Origin: Gemmatimonadota bacterium
GTDB taxonomy: Bacteria > Gemmatimonadota > Gemmatimonadetes > Gemmatimonadales > Gemmatimonadaceae
Assembly (NCBI GenBank): GCA_028287235.1
Contig: JAQBQB010000001.1
Span: 52,344 to 116,343 of the forward strand
Reading direction: 5' to 3'
DNA length: 64,000 nucleotides
Shown here: positions 1 through 8,241 of the stretch, piece after piece
Layout of the letters: each line of letters opens with the position of its first letter
Position numbering within the stretch: position 1 is the first letter of the stretch
The notes under the pieces: generated by a model
What the model was told of the DNA's origin: nothing
The model's database searches: none
The model's input: only the letters and a program-made list of their open reading frames with translations
Made by a program: the position numbers and the translations under genes

Positions 1-2
1 TG

Positions 3-413
3 CACGCGTACGTGGCGGACGCGCGCTTTCCGGCAATCCGGCCGGTGGATCTCGTGTTGATCGACGCGCCGTGCACCGGCACCGGCACGTTCCGCCGGCA
101 TCCCGATGCGCGGTGGCGATTGAAGGTGTCCGACCTCGCGGTGATGTCATCGATTCAGCGCGGAATTCTGCGCACGGCGGCCGACGCGGTGAAGCCGGGT
201 GGGTGGCTGGTGTACAGCACGTGCTCGCTCGAGCCGGAAGAGAACGAAGAGCAGGTGCAGGCCTTTCTGGAAAAGCATCCGGACTTCCGGCTCGATCCGC
301 CGCCCGAGGGCTCGGTGCCGGCGTCGGTGCTCGATCACGGGTTCCTCAGAGTGTTGCCGCAGCGTCACGGCACTGACGGCGCATTCGCTGCGCGTCTGCG
401 GAGAAGTGCGTGA
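3..413 (+). CDS. rsmB: 16S rRNA m5C967 methyltransferase RsmB, C-terminal part (cut by window start)
   Basis: The frame is open from the first bases, so this is the last 136 residues of a longer protein. It carries the two hallmark motifs of the RsmB/NOL1/NSUN RNA cytosine-C5 methyltransferases: motif IV DAPCTGTGT (the proline-cysteine that releases product) and motif VI STCSLEPEEN with the catalytic cysteine. The tail ends in the family's typical LPQRHGTDGAFAARLRR. The enzyme would methylate a cytosine in 16S rRNA using S-adenosylmethionine in the cytoplasm. The NusB-like N-terminus expected for RsmB lies outside the window, so assignment over the related RsmF/other Sun-type enzymes rests on length and context. 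It overlaps the next gene by 4 bp (GTGA). Confidence 0.88.
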   Translation, partial: HAYVADARFPAIRPVDLVLIDAPCTGTGTFRRHPDARWRLKVSDLAVMSSIQRGILRTAADAVKPGGWLVYSTCSLEPEENEEQVQAFLEKHPDFRLDPPPEGSVPASVLDHGFLRVLPQRHGTDGAFAARLRRSA

Positions 414-967
414 GCGTTCGCTCGAAGCTTCGCGGCTCGCTGCTGTACGCGGTGGCGATCGTCGGCGGCTTTCTGCTCGCCTACCTGATCGTGGCGTTCG
501 TGATCTTTCCGTCGGGAGTGATTCCCGGCAACGCGAAGGTGCCGAACGTCACGGGGTTGATGTTCGACGACGCCACCAAACGGTTGGCCGAAGTCGGATT
601 CAAGTCGGAGCATGGAGAGTCGCGCTTCCACGCGGCGTCGCCCAAGGAGACGGTCCTCGAGCAAGTGCCCATCGCGGGCACCCACGAGGTGGAGGGAACG
701 ACGGTGACGCTCGTAACGAGCGCCGGCCAGCAGATCGTGAGCGTGCCGAACGTCGTCGGTTCGACACAAGCGGACGCCCAAACCGCGCTCGAGGGTGCGG
801 GCTTCGAGCTCGGCACGGTCAGCGAGAAGGCGAGCGACACGCCGAAGGGCCAGGTGCTGGCGAGCAATCCCGCGGCGGGCGCCAAGGCGGGAATTCCCAG
901 CGCGGTGGCGATCGTCGTGAGCGCGGGTCCGAGCGGCGCGGCGCCGGCCGCAAGGCGTCCGCGATGA
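410..967 (+). CDS. Membrane-anchored PASTA-domain protein
   Basis: A 185-residue protein with a short basic N-terminus, one transmembrane helix at about residues 13-34, and two PASTA domains (about 42-106 and 107-173), each opening with the typical VPNV(T/V)G and ending with V(T/V)SAG. PASTA modules usually bind muropeptides or peptidoglycan outside the membrane and are commonly attached to kinases or penicillin-binding proteins; here no kinase or transpeptidase domain is attached. The tail is Ala/Pro/Arg-rich. The GTG start gives a GTGA overlap with the rsmB stop, and the stop overlaps the rpe ATG, so the three genes are translationally coupled. Its role in cell-wall sensing is inference. 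Confidence 0.85.
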   Translation: MSVRSKLRGSLLYAVAIVGGFLLAYLIVAFVIFPSGVIPGNAKVPNVTGLMFDDATKRLAEVGFKSEHGESRFHAASPKETVLEQVPIAGTHEVEGTTVTLVTSAGQQIVSVPNVVGSTQADAQTALEGAGFELGTVSEKASDTPKGQVLASNPAAGAKAGIPSAVAIVVSAGPSGAAPAARRPR

Positions 968-1635
968 GCGGCCAACCCCGCATTGCGCCGTCGATCCTGA
1001 GCGCGGATTTCTCGAAGTTGGGCGACGACATCGCGATGTGCGAGTCCGGCGGCGCCGACTGGATTCACATCGACGTGATGGACGGCCGGTTCGTGCCGAA
1101 CCTCACCTTCGGCGCGAAGGTCATCGAGACGGTCCGGAAGCGCACGGCGCTGACGCTCGACGTGCATCTGATGGTCGTGGAGCCCGAGAAGTACTTCGAC
1201 GATTTCGCCGCCGCCGGCGCGAGCCTGCTGACGATTCACGCCGAGGCGGCGCCGCACCTGCATCGCCAGCTCAACCGCATCCGCGAGCTGGGCTGCCGCG
1301 CCGGCGTCGCGTTGAATCCCGCCACGCCGCTCGACGCGGTGAGCGAGATCTTGCCCGAGCTCGACCTGCTGCTGATCATGTCGGTGAATCCCGGCTTCGG
1401 CGGACAGAAGTTCATTCCGTACTCGGTCGACAAGATTCGCCGCGCTCGGCTGATGCTCGACGAAGCGCGAAGCAACGCCGCCCTCGAGGTGGACGGCGGA
1501 ATCAACCGCGACACGATTTCATCGGTGTGGGAGGCGGGCGCTGATACGTTCGTCGCGGGCAATGCGATCTTCTCGGCCAAGGATCCCAAGGCGGAGATCG
1601 GTGTATTGCGGGGCCTCTGCGGAGTGACGGTATGA
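964..1635 (+). CDS. rpe: Ribulose-phosphate 3-epimerase
   Basis: A 223-residue TIM-barrel enzyme of full family length that interconverts ribulose 5-phosphate and xylulose 5-phosphate in the pentose phosphate pathway. It starts with the diagnostic IAPSILSADF, followed by HIDVMDGRFVPN (metal-binding His and catalytic Asp), the DVHLMV strand, the MSVNPGFGGQKF phosphate loop, and EVDGGI near residue 175 carrying the second catalytic Asp. The ATG at 964 was chosen because it forms an ATGA overlap with the preceding gene and gives the normal N-terminus; a longer upstream extension in this frame runs through the PASTA gene and is spurious. Confident. Confidence 0.96.
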   Translation: MSGQPRIAPSILSADFSKLGDDIAMCESGGADWIHIDVMDGRFVPNLTFGAKVIETVRKRTALTLDVHLMVVEPEKYFDDFAAAGASLLTIHAEAAPHLHRQLNRIRELGCRAGVALNPATPLDAVSEILPELDLLLIMSVNPGFGGQKFIPYSVDKIRRARLMLDEARSNAALEVDGGINRDTISSVWEAGADTFVAGNAIFSAKDPKAEIGVLRGLCGVTV

Positions 1636-2210
1636 CAGCGAGACAGCAATGGGGCGTCGTCGCGGGCATCGTGGCCCTCATGGCCATCGGGCTCGGCGTC
1701 GCTTCGCATTTCATGAAGGACGAGCTGTTCCCCGTCGAGGTGGGCTCCAAGGCGCCGGACTTCCGCGCCAAGGTGCTCGACGGCAATCGCTACAAGACGC
1801 GCCTCGCCGACTACAAGGGCCAGGTCGTGCTGCTCAACATCTGGGCGACGTACTGCGGACCGTGCAAGGACGAGCTGCCCAGCCTGCAGAAGCTGCACGA
1901 GGAGTACGGCCCGAAGGGGCTCAAGCTCGTGGCGGTGAGCATCGACTCGTACGTCAGCGAAGACTCGATTCGAAAGTTCGCGGATCACTACGGCATCACC
2001 TTCGAGGTGCTGCACGACTCCACGCACAAGATCGAGGAAGTGTATCAGACGACCGGGTATCCCGAGACGTTCATCATTGGGCCCGAGGGTGAGATCCGGA
2101 AGAAAGTGATTGGCGCCGACAACTGGACTTCGCAGGGCAATCGGGCGCTCATCGCGCAGCTCCTCGGCATCCAGACGCCGCGGCCCGTGGCCGACGCCGG
2201 CATTCGCTGA
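1632..2210 (+). CDS. TlpA/ResA-like membrane-anchored thioredoxin
   Basis: A 192-residue protein with an N-terminal signal anchor (about residues 8-26) and a periplasm-facing thioredoxin fold. The redox motif is in WATYCGPC (CGPC), followed by ELPSLQKL, typical of the AhpC-TSA/Redoxin branch that includes TlpA and ResA. The cis-proline loop appears in TGYPETFIIG. Such proteins reduce disulfides, often in apocytochrome c or copper proteins, which would fit a genome using c-type cytochromes such as the fusion at 4874-7063. It overlaps rpe by 4 bp (ATGA). The precise substrate cannot be told from sequence. Confidence 0.88.
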   Translation: MTARQQWGVVAGIVALMAIGLGVASHFMKDELFPVEVGSKAPDFRAKVLDGNRYKTRLADYKGQVVLLNIWATYCGPCKDELPSLQKLHEEYGPKGLKLVAVSIDSYVSEDSIRKFADHYGITFEVLHDSTHKIEEVYQTTGYPETFIIGPEGEIRKKVIGADNWTSQGNRALIAQLLGIQTPRPVADAGIR

Positions 2211-2217
2211 CGTCCGC

Positions 2218-2919
2218 ATGAACGGTACGCCCGCGCTGCGATCGAACAGCTCGTTGCAGCGTCGTCTGGCGGCGGCGTTCACCGAACGCCTCGCGCTGAA
2301 AGCGATGGCGCTCCTGCTCGCCGTCGTCCTCTGGTTCGTGGTCAACGCGAAAGAGCCACAGGTCCAGCTCACCACGGTGCGCTTTCAACCCGTTCTGCTC
2401 GACAGCTCGCTCGTGTTGCGCGATCCACTGCCGCAGTTTCAGGCAATCGTCGCCGGCGCGCCGCGGGAGCTCATCAAGCTGACCACGACGCTGCCATTGA
2501 TTCGCCGCCAAGTCACCGCCGACGCGCCGGACACGCTCGTCCTCGATCTTCGCCCGGAAGACGTCGTGCTTCCGCCCGACGTGGACGCCGTCGTACGCGA
2601 CGTGCAGCCGCGCAGCGTCACGCTGCGCTTCGAGCCGACGTGGACGCGCCGCGTGCCGATCGTGGCCGCGGCCATCGACATCTCCGCCGCTCCCGGTTCC
2701 GGCTTCGTGAAGCCGCTGTTCGATCCGCAGACGGTACAGATCAGCGGACCGCGGCATCTCATCCTGAAGATGCCGTCGGTGCGCACGGTGAAGACGACGA
2801 TTCCCTACCCCGACTCGCTGGCGCATCTCGTCGACATCGACACGGCGGCGCTCGGCCCGGGCGTGCGCGTGCGACCGGGCCAGGTGAAAGTGCACTTGCT
2901 CGCCAACCCCGGTACTTGA
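2218..2919 (+). CDS. YbbR/CdaR-like domain protein
   Basis: A 233-residue membrane-anchored protein. One hydrophobic helix near residues 28-45 (ALLLAVVLWFVV, followed by NAKEP) is the characteristic YbbR start, and two or three beta-rich YbbR repeats follow. In Firmicutes the homologue CdaR regulates the diadenylate cyclase CdaA; no cyclase gene lies in this window, so that partner is not shown. The ATG at 2218 begins seven bases after the thioredoxin gene stop; an upstream extension of the frame would run through that gene and was discarded. Confidence 0.75.
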   Translation: MNGTPALRSNSSLQRRLAAAFTERLALKAMALLLAVVLWFVVNAKEPQVQLTTVRFQPVLLDSSLVLRDPLPQFQAIVAGAPRELIKLTTTLPLIRRQVTADAPDTLVLDLRPEDVVLPPDVDAVVRDVQPRSVTLRFEPTWTRRVPIVAAAIDISAAPGSGFVKPLFDPQTVQISGPRHLILKMPSVRTVKTTIPYPDSLAHLVDIDTAALGPGVRVRPGQVKVHLLANPGT

Positions 2920-2929
2920 TGATACTCTG

Positions 2930-3973
2930 ATGCGTGTGCTGGGAATCGAGACGTCGTGCGACGAGACGTCGGCCGCTGTGCTCGAGGGCACGGGCGACGA
3001 CGTCGCGATGAAGTCGCTCGTTATTCTCTCGCAGGACGTGCACCGCATTTTCGGCGGCGTGGTGCCGGAGATCGCGTCGCGCGCGCACCTCACGGCCATC
3101 GCGCCGGTCGTCGAGCGCGCGCTCGCCGACGCGGGCGTGGGCGACGTGGACGCCGTCGCGGCGACGAACGCTCCGGGATTGGTCGGCGCGCTACTCGTGG
3201 GCGTGAGCTACGCCAAAGCGTTCGCGTTCGCGCGCGGCGTGCCGGTGCTCGGCGTGCACCACATGGAGGGGCATCTCTTCGCCACTGCGTTGGAGCACGC
3301 GGACGCAGTGCCGCCCTTCACGGCGCTCCTCGTCTCCGGCGGCCACACGCTGCTGCTCGACGTCGAAGCGTGGGGCCGATATCGCCTGCTTGGCCGCACG
3401 CGCGACGACGCCGCCGGCGAAGCGTTCGACAAGGTTGCCAAGCTTCTCGGGCTGCCGTATCCTGGGGGCCCGCACGTCGAGCGTCTCGCGGCGGCGCACG
3501 AGAGCGGCGAATACCGCTTCGCGCGTCCCATGCTGCGCCGCAACCAAACCCCGGCCGACCCTGACTACTACGATGTGTCGTTCAGCGGGCTCAAGACCGC
3601 GGCGCTCAACGCCGTGAAGTCGGCGACGGCGGAGTCGCGGCTCGACGCCGACCGCGGCGCGATTGCGCGGGCCTTTCAGGATTCGCTCATCGAGACGCTC
3701 GTGGAGAAGACGGGCCGCGCGGCGCGCCAGTTCGACCGCGGCCGAATCGTGCTCGGCGGCGGTGTCGCCGGCAACGCCACCCTGGTCGAAGCGATGCGGG
3801 CACGTTTCGGCCCTCGCGGGGTTCAGATATTCGCCCCGTCGGCACGACTCGCGACCGACAACGCCGCGATGATCGCCCGCGCGGGACTGTTCCACCTCGA
3901 GCGCGGCGAGTTTTCGGCGCTCGACCTCAACGCATTCGCCGCTCAGCCCATTCCCGGACTCGTTGCCGCATGA
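2930..3973 (+). CDS. tsaD: tRNA t6A37 threonylcarbamoyltransferase TsaD
   Basis: A 347-residue Kae1/TsaD protein of normal length. It transfers the threonylcarbamoyl group to A37 of tRNAs reading ANN codons. The N-terminus LGIETSCDET is the family signature; the iron-binding HxxGH is seen as HMEGH (His111, His115); LLVSGGHT and the GGG loop before VAGN near residue 275 form the nucleotide site of the ASKHA fold. Ten bases separate it from the YbbR-type gene, and its stop overlaps the lgt ATG (ATGA). The partner proteins TsaB and TsaE are not in the window. Confidence 0.96.
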   Translation: MRVLGIETSCDETSAAVLEGTGDDVAMKSLVILSQDVHRIFGGVVPEIASRAHLTAIAPVVERALADAGVGDVDAVAATNAPGLVGALLVGVSYAKAFAFARGVPVLGVHHMEGHLFATALEHADAVPPFTALLVSGGHTLLLDVEAWGRYRLLGRTRDDAAGEAFDKVAKLLGLPYPGGPHVERLAAAHESGEYRFARPMLRRNQTPADPDYYDVSFSGLKTAALNAVKSATAESRLDADRGAIARAFQDSLIETLVEKTGRAARQFDRGRIVLGGGVAGNATLVEAMRARFGPRGVQIFAPSARLATDNAAMIARAGLFHLERGEFSALDLNAFAAQPIPGLVAA

Positions 3974-4836
3974 CGCTCGCCTCGCCGATCATCCACCACC
4001 CGTTCAATTTTTCGCTCGGGCCCCTGAACCTCACCGGATTCGGCATCGCGGTGCTGATGTCGTTCCTCATCGCGCAGATCGTGTCGGAGCGCGAGCTGGC
4101 GCATCGCGGCCACGACGTCGAAGCCGCGGCCGTCAGCGACGTGCTTTTCGCGGCGCTCCTCGGCACGATGATCGGCGCGAAGCTCTACTACGTGGTGGTC
4201 GTGTCGCACCACATCTCCGATCTCTGGAGCCGCGGCGGGTTCGTGTTCTGGGGCGGGTTCATCGGCTCGGTGGTGCTCTGCTTCTTTACGATCAAATACA
4301 AGAAGCTGCGTTTCGTGCGCTTCGCCGACGTGGCCGGCATCGCGATCGCCGCGGGCTATGCGGTCGGACGCACGGGCTGCTGGGCGGTGGGCGACGACTA
4401 CGGCAAGCCGTACACGGGCTTCCTTTCCGTCGCGTTCCCCGACGGCGCGCCGCCGTCGACGGGCGCTGAGCTGATGCAGGCCTTCCACGTCGCGCTGCCA
4501 CCGGGCACCGGCCCGCAGGCGGTGCTGTCCGTCTATCCGACGCAGCTGCTCGAGGTGGTGCTCGGCTTCGCGATGTTCGCCATCCTCTGGCGCATCCGCG
4601 ACCACAAGCACGCCGAGGGATGGCTGATGGGTGTGTGGTGCGTGCTAGCCGGCGTGGAGCGGTTCATCGTCGAGTTCTTCCGCGCCAAGGACGATCGTCT
4701 CTCATGGACCATGGGACTGAGCCTCGCGCAGGTCATCGCGCTCGGCATCGTGGTGATCGGCGTGATCGTGATGAAGGCGCGGAGCGAGCCGGGACCGGGC
4801 AGCCCGGGGATTCGGGCGGAGGTTGTAGTAGCGTAA
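3970..4836 (+). CDS. lgt: Prolipoprotein diacylglyceryl transferase
   Basis: A 288-residue polytopic inner-membrane protein that moves a diacylglyceryl group from phosphatidylglycerol to the lipobox cysteine of prolipoproteins. About seven hydrophobic segments are visible. Recognisable pieces are FWGGFIGS near residue 95, the Lgt signature region GRTGCWAVGDDYG near 135 with its conserved Arg, and ERFIVEFFR near 235, which holds the conserved Arg and Glu. The signature asparagine common in Enterobacteria is replaced here, as in other divergent Lgt branches. It overlaps tsaD by 4 bp and ends the plus-strand housekeeping run; the next gene converges on it 37 bp away. Confidence 0.9.
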   Translation: MTLASPIIHHPFNFSLGPLNLTGFGIAVLMSFLIAQIVSERELAHRGHDVEAAAVSDVLFAALLGTMIGAKLYYVVVVSHHISDLWSRGGFVFWGGFIGSVVLCFFTIKYKKLRFVRFADVAGIAIAAGYAVGRTGCWAVGDDYGKPYTGFLSVAFPDGAPPSTGAELMQAFHVALPPGTGPQAVLSVYPTQLLEVVLGFAMFAILWRIRDHKHAEGWLMGVWCVLAGVERFIVEFFRAKDDRLSWTMGLSLAQVIALGIVVIGVIVMKARSEPGPGSPGIRAEVVVA

Positions 4837-4873
4837 GCCGGGCGAGTCTCGATTCGGCGCTCGAGCCGGAATG

Positions 4874-7063
4874 TCATCCTCCGCGCGAGCCGTCCGCGTC
4901 GGAGGTTTGCGGGCGGCGGCGCAATTCTTCCTCGAGCGCCGAGAGGCGAGCCTCGAGCTCCTCGACCTGCGCCGAGCCGACCACTTCCGGCGCCATGGTC
5001 GGCAACGACACCGAGCGCTTGGGCCAGAATGTCTTGGCGAGCGCGAACACGAACAACGCCAGCAGAAGCATCTGCGCGAGCAACGTCTGCCAGGTGGGGT
5101 ACAGGCCGAGTGCCTCGACCGTGGGAAAGCCGCGGATGATCGTGATGGGCACCGCGTTCCCTTCCTGCAGCTCGCGGATGCCCTTCCCCATGAAGACGAA
5201 CGCCATGTAGTAGAGCAGCACGCTCGTCACGCTGAAGAACGGCCGCAGGGGAATGCGCACGCCGAAGCGGTAGAACAACGTGAAGATGACCGCGAGCGCC
5301 GCGAAGCCCACGAGAATGCCGAGGGTGATCGGCAGCACGACGTGGGTGCCCTCGTTGAACAGCGCCTGATAGAAGAGCGCGGTCTCGGCACCTTCGCGAT
5401 AGACGGCGAGGAATGCGACGAGGGCCAGCGCGCGTCCGCCGCCGTGCTCCAGGGCGTTGTTCACCTTCTCGCGAATGAACTGCTGCCACTTCGCCGCTTC
5501 CACGCGCGAGATGAGCCAGTAGCTCACCGAGAAGAGCACGCCCACGGCCACGAGCAGCGTGAGCCCCTCGATGATGTCCTTGCTCGCCGGCACCGCCTGC
5601 AGGATGGTGCGCAGAATGACCGCCGTCACCGCGCTCGCGGCGAGGGCAAGCCCGATTCCCATCCAGATCGACTTGAGCCGCTCGCGGTGGCCCGTCTTCA
5701 ACAGGAAGGCCACCACGGCGCCCACGACGAGGATCGCCTCGAACCCTTCGCGGAGAATGATGAGCAAACTCTGAAGGAACGCCTCCGACGCGCTGCCCGT
5801 CGGGCGGGTGAGCTCCACGACCTTCGGCATGTTCGCCTCGATCGCGTCGCGCGCCCGCTCGGCGCCGCGCAGATCGTTCGCCCTGACCGCGCCCTTGAAG
5901 TCGACGGTGAAGAGCTTCTCCATCGACGCCACGACGCCCGGGTCGCGCGCCCGCGCGCGCGACTCGATCGGCTCGAACGCCACGTACGCGTCGAACGCGC
6001 GGTCGGCGGCGTCGGCGAGCTGGCCGTTGCGCGCCGCGGTGAGTGACTGCTCGAGCAGCGAGATCGAACGGCGCGCCGCGGCGCCCGCCGATCCGCTGTC
6101 CACCGACGTCTGCGCCGCCACGATCTGCGCGCGCGCCGGCAGCGTCCGCAGATACGCGACGACGCTCTGCACCTGCGCCGGCGTGAGAGTAGTCGCCGGC
6201 GGCATTGGCGTGCCCGGCTTGCCGCCACTCACCGCCAACGCGAGCTGCGAGTCGCTGCGCTCGGCCTGCCAGGCGAACGAGCCGATCTCCGGCGGCAGCT
6301 TGCTCAGCGTACGCGCGATGCTGCCGTCGCCCGAGCCCGACACGCCATGGCAGGCGACGCAGCTCTGGGTGTACAGCCCTTCGCCTTCGGCAACTCGCGC
6401 CGGCGGGTGCCGGAGCGCGCCGAGGTACGTCACGATGTTCCAGCGCTGGTCGGCCGTCAGCGTCGAGGCGAACGCCGGCATCGCCGTTCCCGTCACGCCC
6501 ACCGAGATCTTGCGGAAGACCATCGCCGGCGAAACGGCGCCCATGATCGCGGCGGTTCCGATCGCCGGGGGGCGCGGGGTGAGCTTCGCCGCCGCCGGAC
6601 CGTCGCCCATGCCGAGTGCGCCGTGACAGCTTGCGCAGCTCGCATCGTAGAGCCGGCGTCCTTCCACCGCGTCGAGGGGTTGCTTCGGTAGCTCGAGCGC
6701 GGCTTCGGTCCCGAGCGCCGCGGCGAACCGTTGGTTCAGCGCCGCGAGATCGGCCGGCGGCTTCTTCGCGGCGACGGCGGCGATGATCGAGTCGAGCAGC
6801 GTGCGCGCGATCGCCGTCTTATCGCCGGGCAATCGAGTCGCGGCGTCGCGGGCGTCATTGAGGAAGCCGACCGTCTCATTGTACTCGTCGGCCGAAATGA
6901 GTCGACCCTTATCGTCGACGCCCTTGCCGTATTCTTCGATGGCAACGCTGACGATGTTCGCGACCCGCTGTACCGGATGCTCCGTCTGCGCGCGAGTGCG
7001 TAGAGGCAAACCGACGAGGGCGAACACCGCGGCGGCGCGGCCGAGCTTGGCTCTGAATTTCAT
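4874..7063 (-). CDS. FTR1-family iron permease fused to two cytochrome c domains
   Basis: A 729-residue multidomain protein. After a signal peptide (about 1-25) comes a helical region, then two class I cytochrome c modules with haem motifs CASCH (143-147) and CVACH (235-239) and candidate distal methionines in GTAMPAF and GTPMPPA. A second helical region (about 330-420) precedes a seven-helix FTR1/EfeU permease (about 425-685) with both iron-binding REGxE motifs, REGFE (438-442) and REGAE (556-560). A C-terminal coiled coil (about 695-718) faces the cytoplasm. FTR1 permeases import iron coupled to its oxidation, normally by a separate oxidase or EfeO/EfeB; the fused haems may replace it. That coupling is inference. 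It is transcribed alone. Confidence 0.9.
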   Translation of the reverse strand: MKFRAKLGRAAAVFALVGLPLRTRAQTEHPVQRVANIVSVAIEEYGKGVDDKGRLISADEYNETVGFLNDARDAATRLPGDKTAIARTLLDSIIAAVAAKKPPADLAALNQRFAAALGTEAALELPKQPLDAVEGRRLYDASCASCHGALGMGDGPAAAKLTPRPPAIGTAAIMGAVSPAMVFRKISVGVTGTAMPAFASTLTADQRWNIVTYLGALRHPPARVAEGEGLYTQSCVACHGVSGSGDGSIARTLSKLPPEIGSFAWQAERSDSQLALAVSGGKPGTPMPPATTLTPAQVQSVVAYLRTLPARAQIVAAQTSVDSGSAGAAARRSISLLEQSLTAARNGQLADAADRAFDAYVAFEPIESRARARDPGVVASMEKLFTVDFKGAVRANDLRGAERARDAIEANMPKVVELTRPTGSASEAFLQSLLIILREGFEAILVVGAVVAFLLKTGHRERLKSIWMGIGLALAASAVTAVILRTILQAVPASKDIIEGLTLLVAVGVLFSVSYWLISRVEAAKWQQFIREKVNNALEHGGGRALALVAFLAVYREGAETALFYQALFNEGTHVVLPITLGILVGFAALAVIFTLFYRFGVRIPLRPFFSVTSVLLYYMAFVFMGKGIRELQEGNAVPITIIRGFPTVEALGLYPTWQTLLAQMLLLALFVFALAKTFWPKRSVSLPTMAPEVVGSAQVEELEARLSALEEELRRRPQTSDADGSRGG

Positions 7064-7120
7064 TGCCGAGGGAATATATCGGAATTCACTTGACAGGAAT
7101 ACCCCGAGCGGCCAAGTCGT

Positions 7121-7504
7121 TCAGCGCTCGACGATTACGACGGCGACAGCCGACACGTCGCTGTGTGTGAGAGAGACGTGAATGCTCGTGGCGCACAGCT
7201 CCGCGAACCGCTCCGCCGCACGCCCGGACAGGCGCATCTCCGGCGCGCCGTCGGACGACCTTGTGACGACCTCGGCGTCGCGCCAGCCCATGCCCCGCGC
7301 GAGCTCATTCCCGGAGAGCGCTTTGTACGTGGCCTCCTTCGCGGCGAGGCGCACGGCGAGGTGCTGCGCCGGCGCACGTTTCGTCGCGAGGTAGGCCAGC
7401 TCCGCCGGCGAGAAGAGACGCTGCAGCATGCGGTCGCCCCAGTCGGCGAACATGCGCTCCACCCGATGGATGTCGACCGCGTCGATGCCGATGCCGACGA
7501 TCAT
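7121..7504 (-). CDS. acpS: Holo-[acyl-carrier-protein] synthase
   Basis: A 127-residue protein of normal AcpS length that transfers 4'-phosphopantetheine from CoA to acyl carrier protein. It opens with GIGIDAVDI (metal-binding Asp) and contains RLAAKEATYKAL with the conserved Glu and Lys, plus a SLTHS motif near residue 108. The ATG at 7504 was chosen over an upstream in-frame extension of 33 residues, because it gives the family N-terminus and an ATGA overlap with the gene before it. It is the last gene of the four-gene operon that starts at 9847. Confidence 0.93.
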   Translation of the reverse strand: MIVGIGIDAVDIHRVERMFADWGDRMLQRLFSPAELAYLATKRAPAQHLAVRLAAKEATYKALSGNELARGMGWRDAEVVTRSSDGAPEMRLSGRAAERFAELCATSIHVSLTHSDVSAVAVVIVER

Positions 7505-8241
7505 GCGTGCCACGGCGTGGCGTCGAGCGCGGCGTCGAGCGAGAGCCAGACGCGGTCGGCCGTCTCGAACGTGGCGCGCAGCTGTGCGGACCAGGTACGC
7601 CACAGACGCAGATCGTCGGTGTCGCTGCCCACGTCCTCGGCCGCCCTGTGCAGCGCTTCGAGCGCGTTCTGCAGCGGTTCGGCGAGATCCACGAGCTCCG
7701 CCTCGAGCGCGCGCCGGGCCGGTGCGTTCTCGCCATACCGCTCCGTGGCGAACGCCTGCAGCGCAGCAACGATGGCGCGATCGAGCGACGGCGGATCGAA
7801 CGCCGCCATGGCGGCGTCGGGCGTCGTGGCGTTCACCGCCTGACGACGCGCCTCGAGCAACGGGGCGAAGAACCGCTGTTGCTCGCCCGGGCCCGTGCTT
7901 CGGTCGCTGCGGTGCCCGCGCCGCGATCCGAACGCGCGCAATGCGCGCGTGAGCTCGGGAATCGCGCGACAGTGCGCCACCAGCTCGTCGCGCAGCTCCG
8001 TTACCGCCTCGGCGCCCAGCACGAGTCGCATGCCGTCGCGCAGCGAGAGCGTGAGCTCGTTGCCCTCGACCGTGATGCCGTCGATCGCCGAGAGTGGCAC
8101 GCGAACGGGACGTTCGTCGGCCGCGGCGCGAACCACGACGACGATCGCGTCGTCGTCGATCACGGCGGTTCCCTGCCCGAGATCTGTTCGGCCGATTCGA
8201 GTCGACGTCACGTGAAAGGGCGGGTGCGCGCGATCCATCAT
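7501..8241 (-). CDS. Hypothetical protein with PH-like N-terminal domain
   Basis: A 246-residue soluble protein I do not recognise. The first ~95 residues look like a small beta-rich domain ending in an amphipathic helix, reminiscent of bacterial PH-like domains. After a charged linker (about 100-120) the rest (about 120-246) is helical and rich in Ala, Leu, Arg and Glu, with no catalytic motif visible. There is no signal peptide or membrane segment. The start at 8241 makes an ATGA overlap with the HAD gene upstream, and its stop overlaps acpS, so it is certainly co-translated. Fatty-acid or envelope metabolism is suggested only by its acpS neighbour. Confidence 0.7.
   Translation of the reverse strand: MMDRAHPPFHVTSTRIGRTDLGQGTAVIDDDAIVVVVRAAADERPVRVPLSAIDGITVEGNELTLSLRDGMRLVLGAEAVTELRDELVAHCRAIPELTRALRAFGSRRGHRSDRSTGPGEQQRFFAPLLEARRQAVNATTPDAAMAAFDPPSLDRAIVAALQAFATERYGENAPARRALEAELVDLAEPLQNALEALHRAAEDVGSDTDDLRLWRTWSAQLRATFETADRVWLSLDAALDATPWHA

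Noticed and set aside
199..963. Long open upstream extension of rpe
   Set aside because: It runs antiparallel to no gene but through the PASTA and rsmB genes in another frame, and the ATG at 964 gives the exact family N-terminus.
1236..2375. Open 379-residue minus-strand frame
   Set aside because: Antisense to rpe and the thioredoxin-like gene, which have clear motifs.
4837..4873. Possible terminator between lgt and the FTR1 gene
   Set aside because: The weak GGC/GCC pairing around GCTCGA has a bulge and no T-run.
4871..6046. Open 391-residue plus-strand frame
   Set aside because: Antisense to the well-supported FTR1 fusion gene; composition of Arg/His/Glu-rich shadow type.
7505..7603. 33-residue N-terminal extension of AcpS
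   Set aside because: Overlaps the upstream gene and lacks family similarity; ATGA junction supports ATG at 7504.
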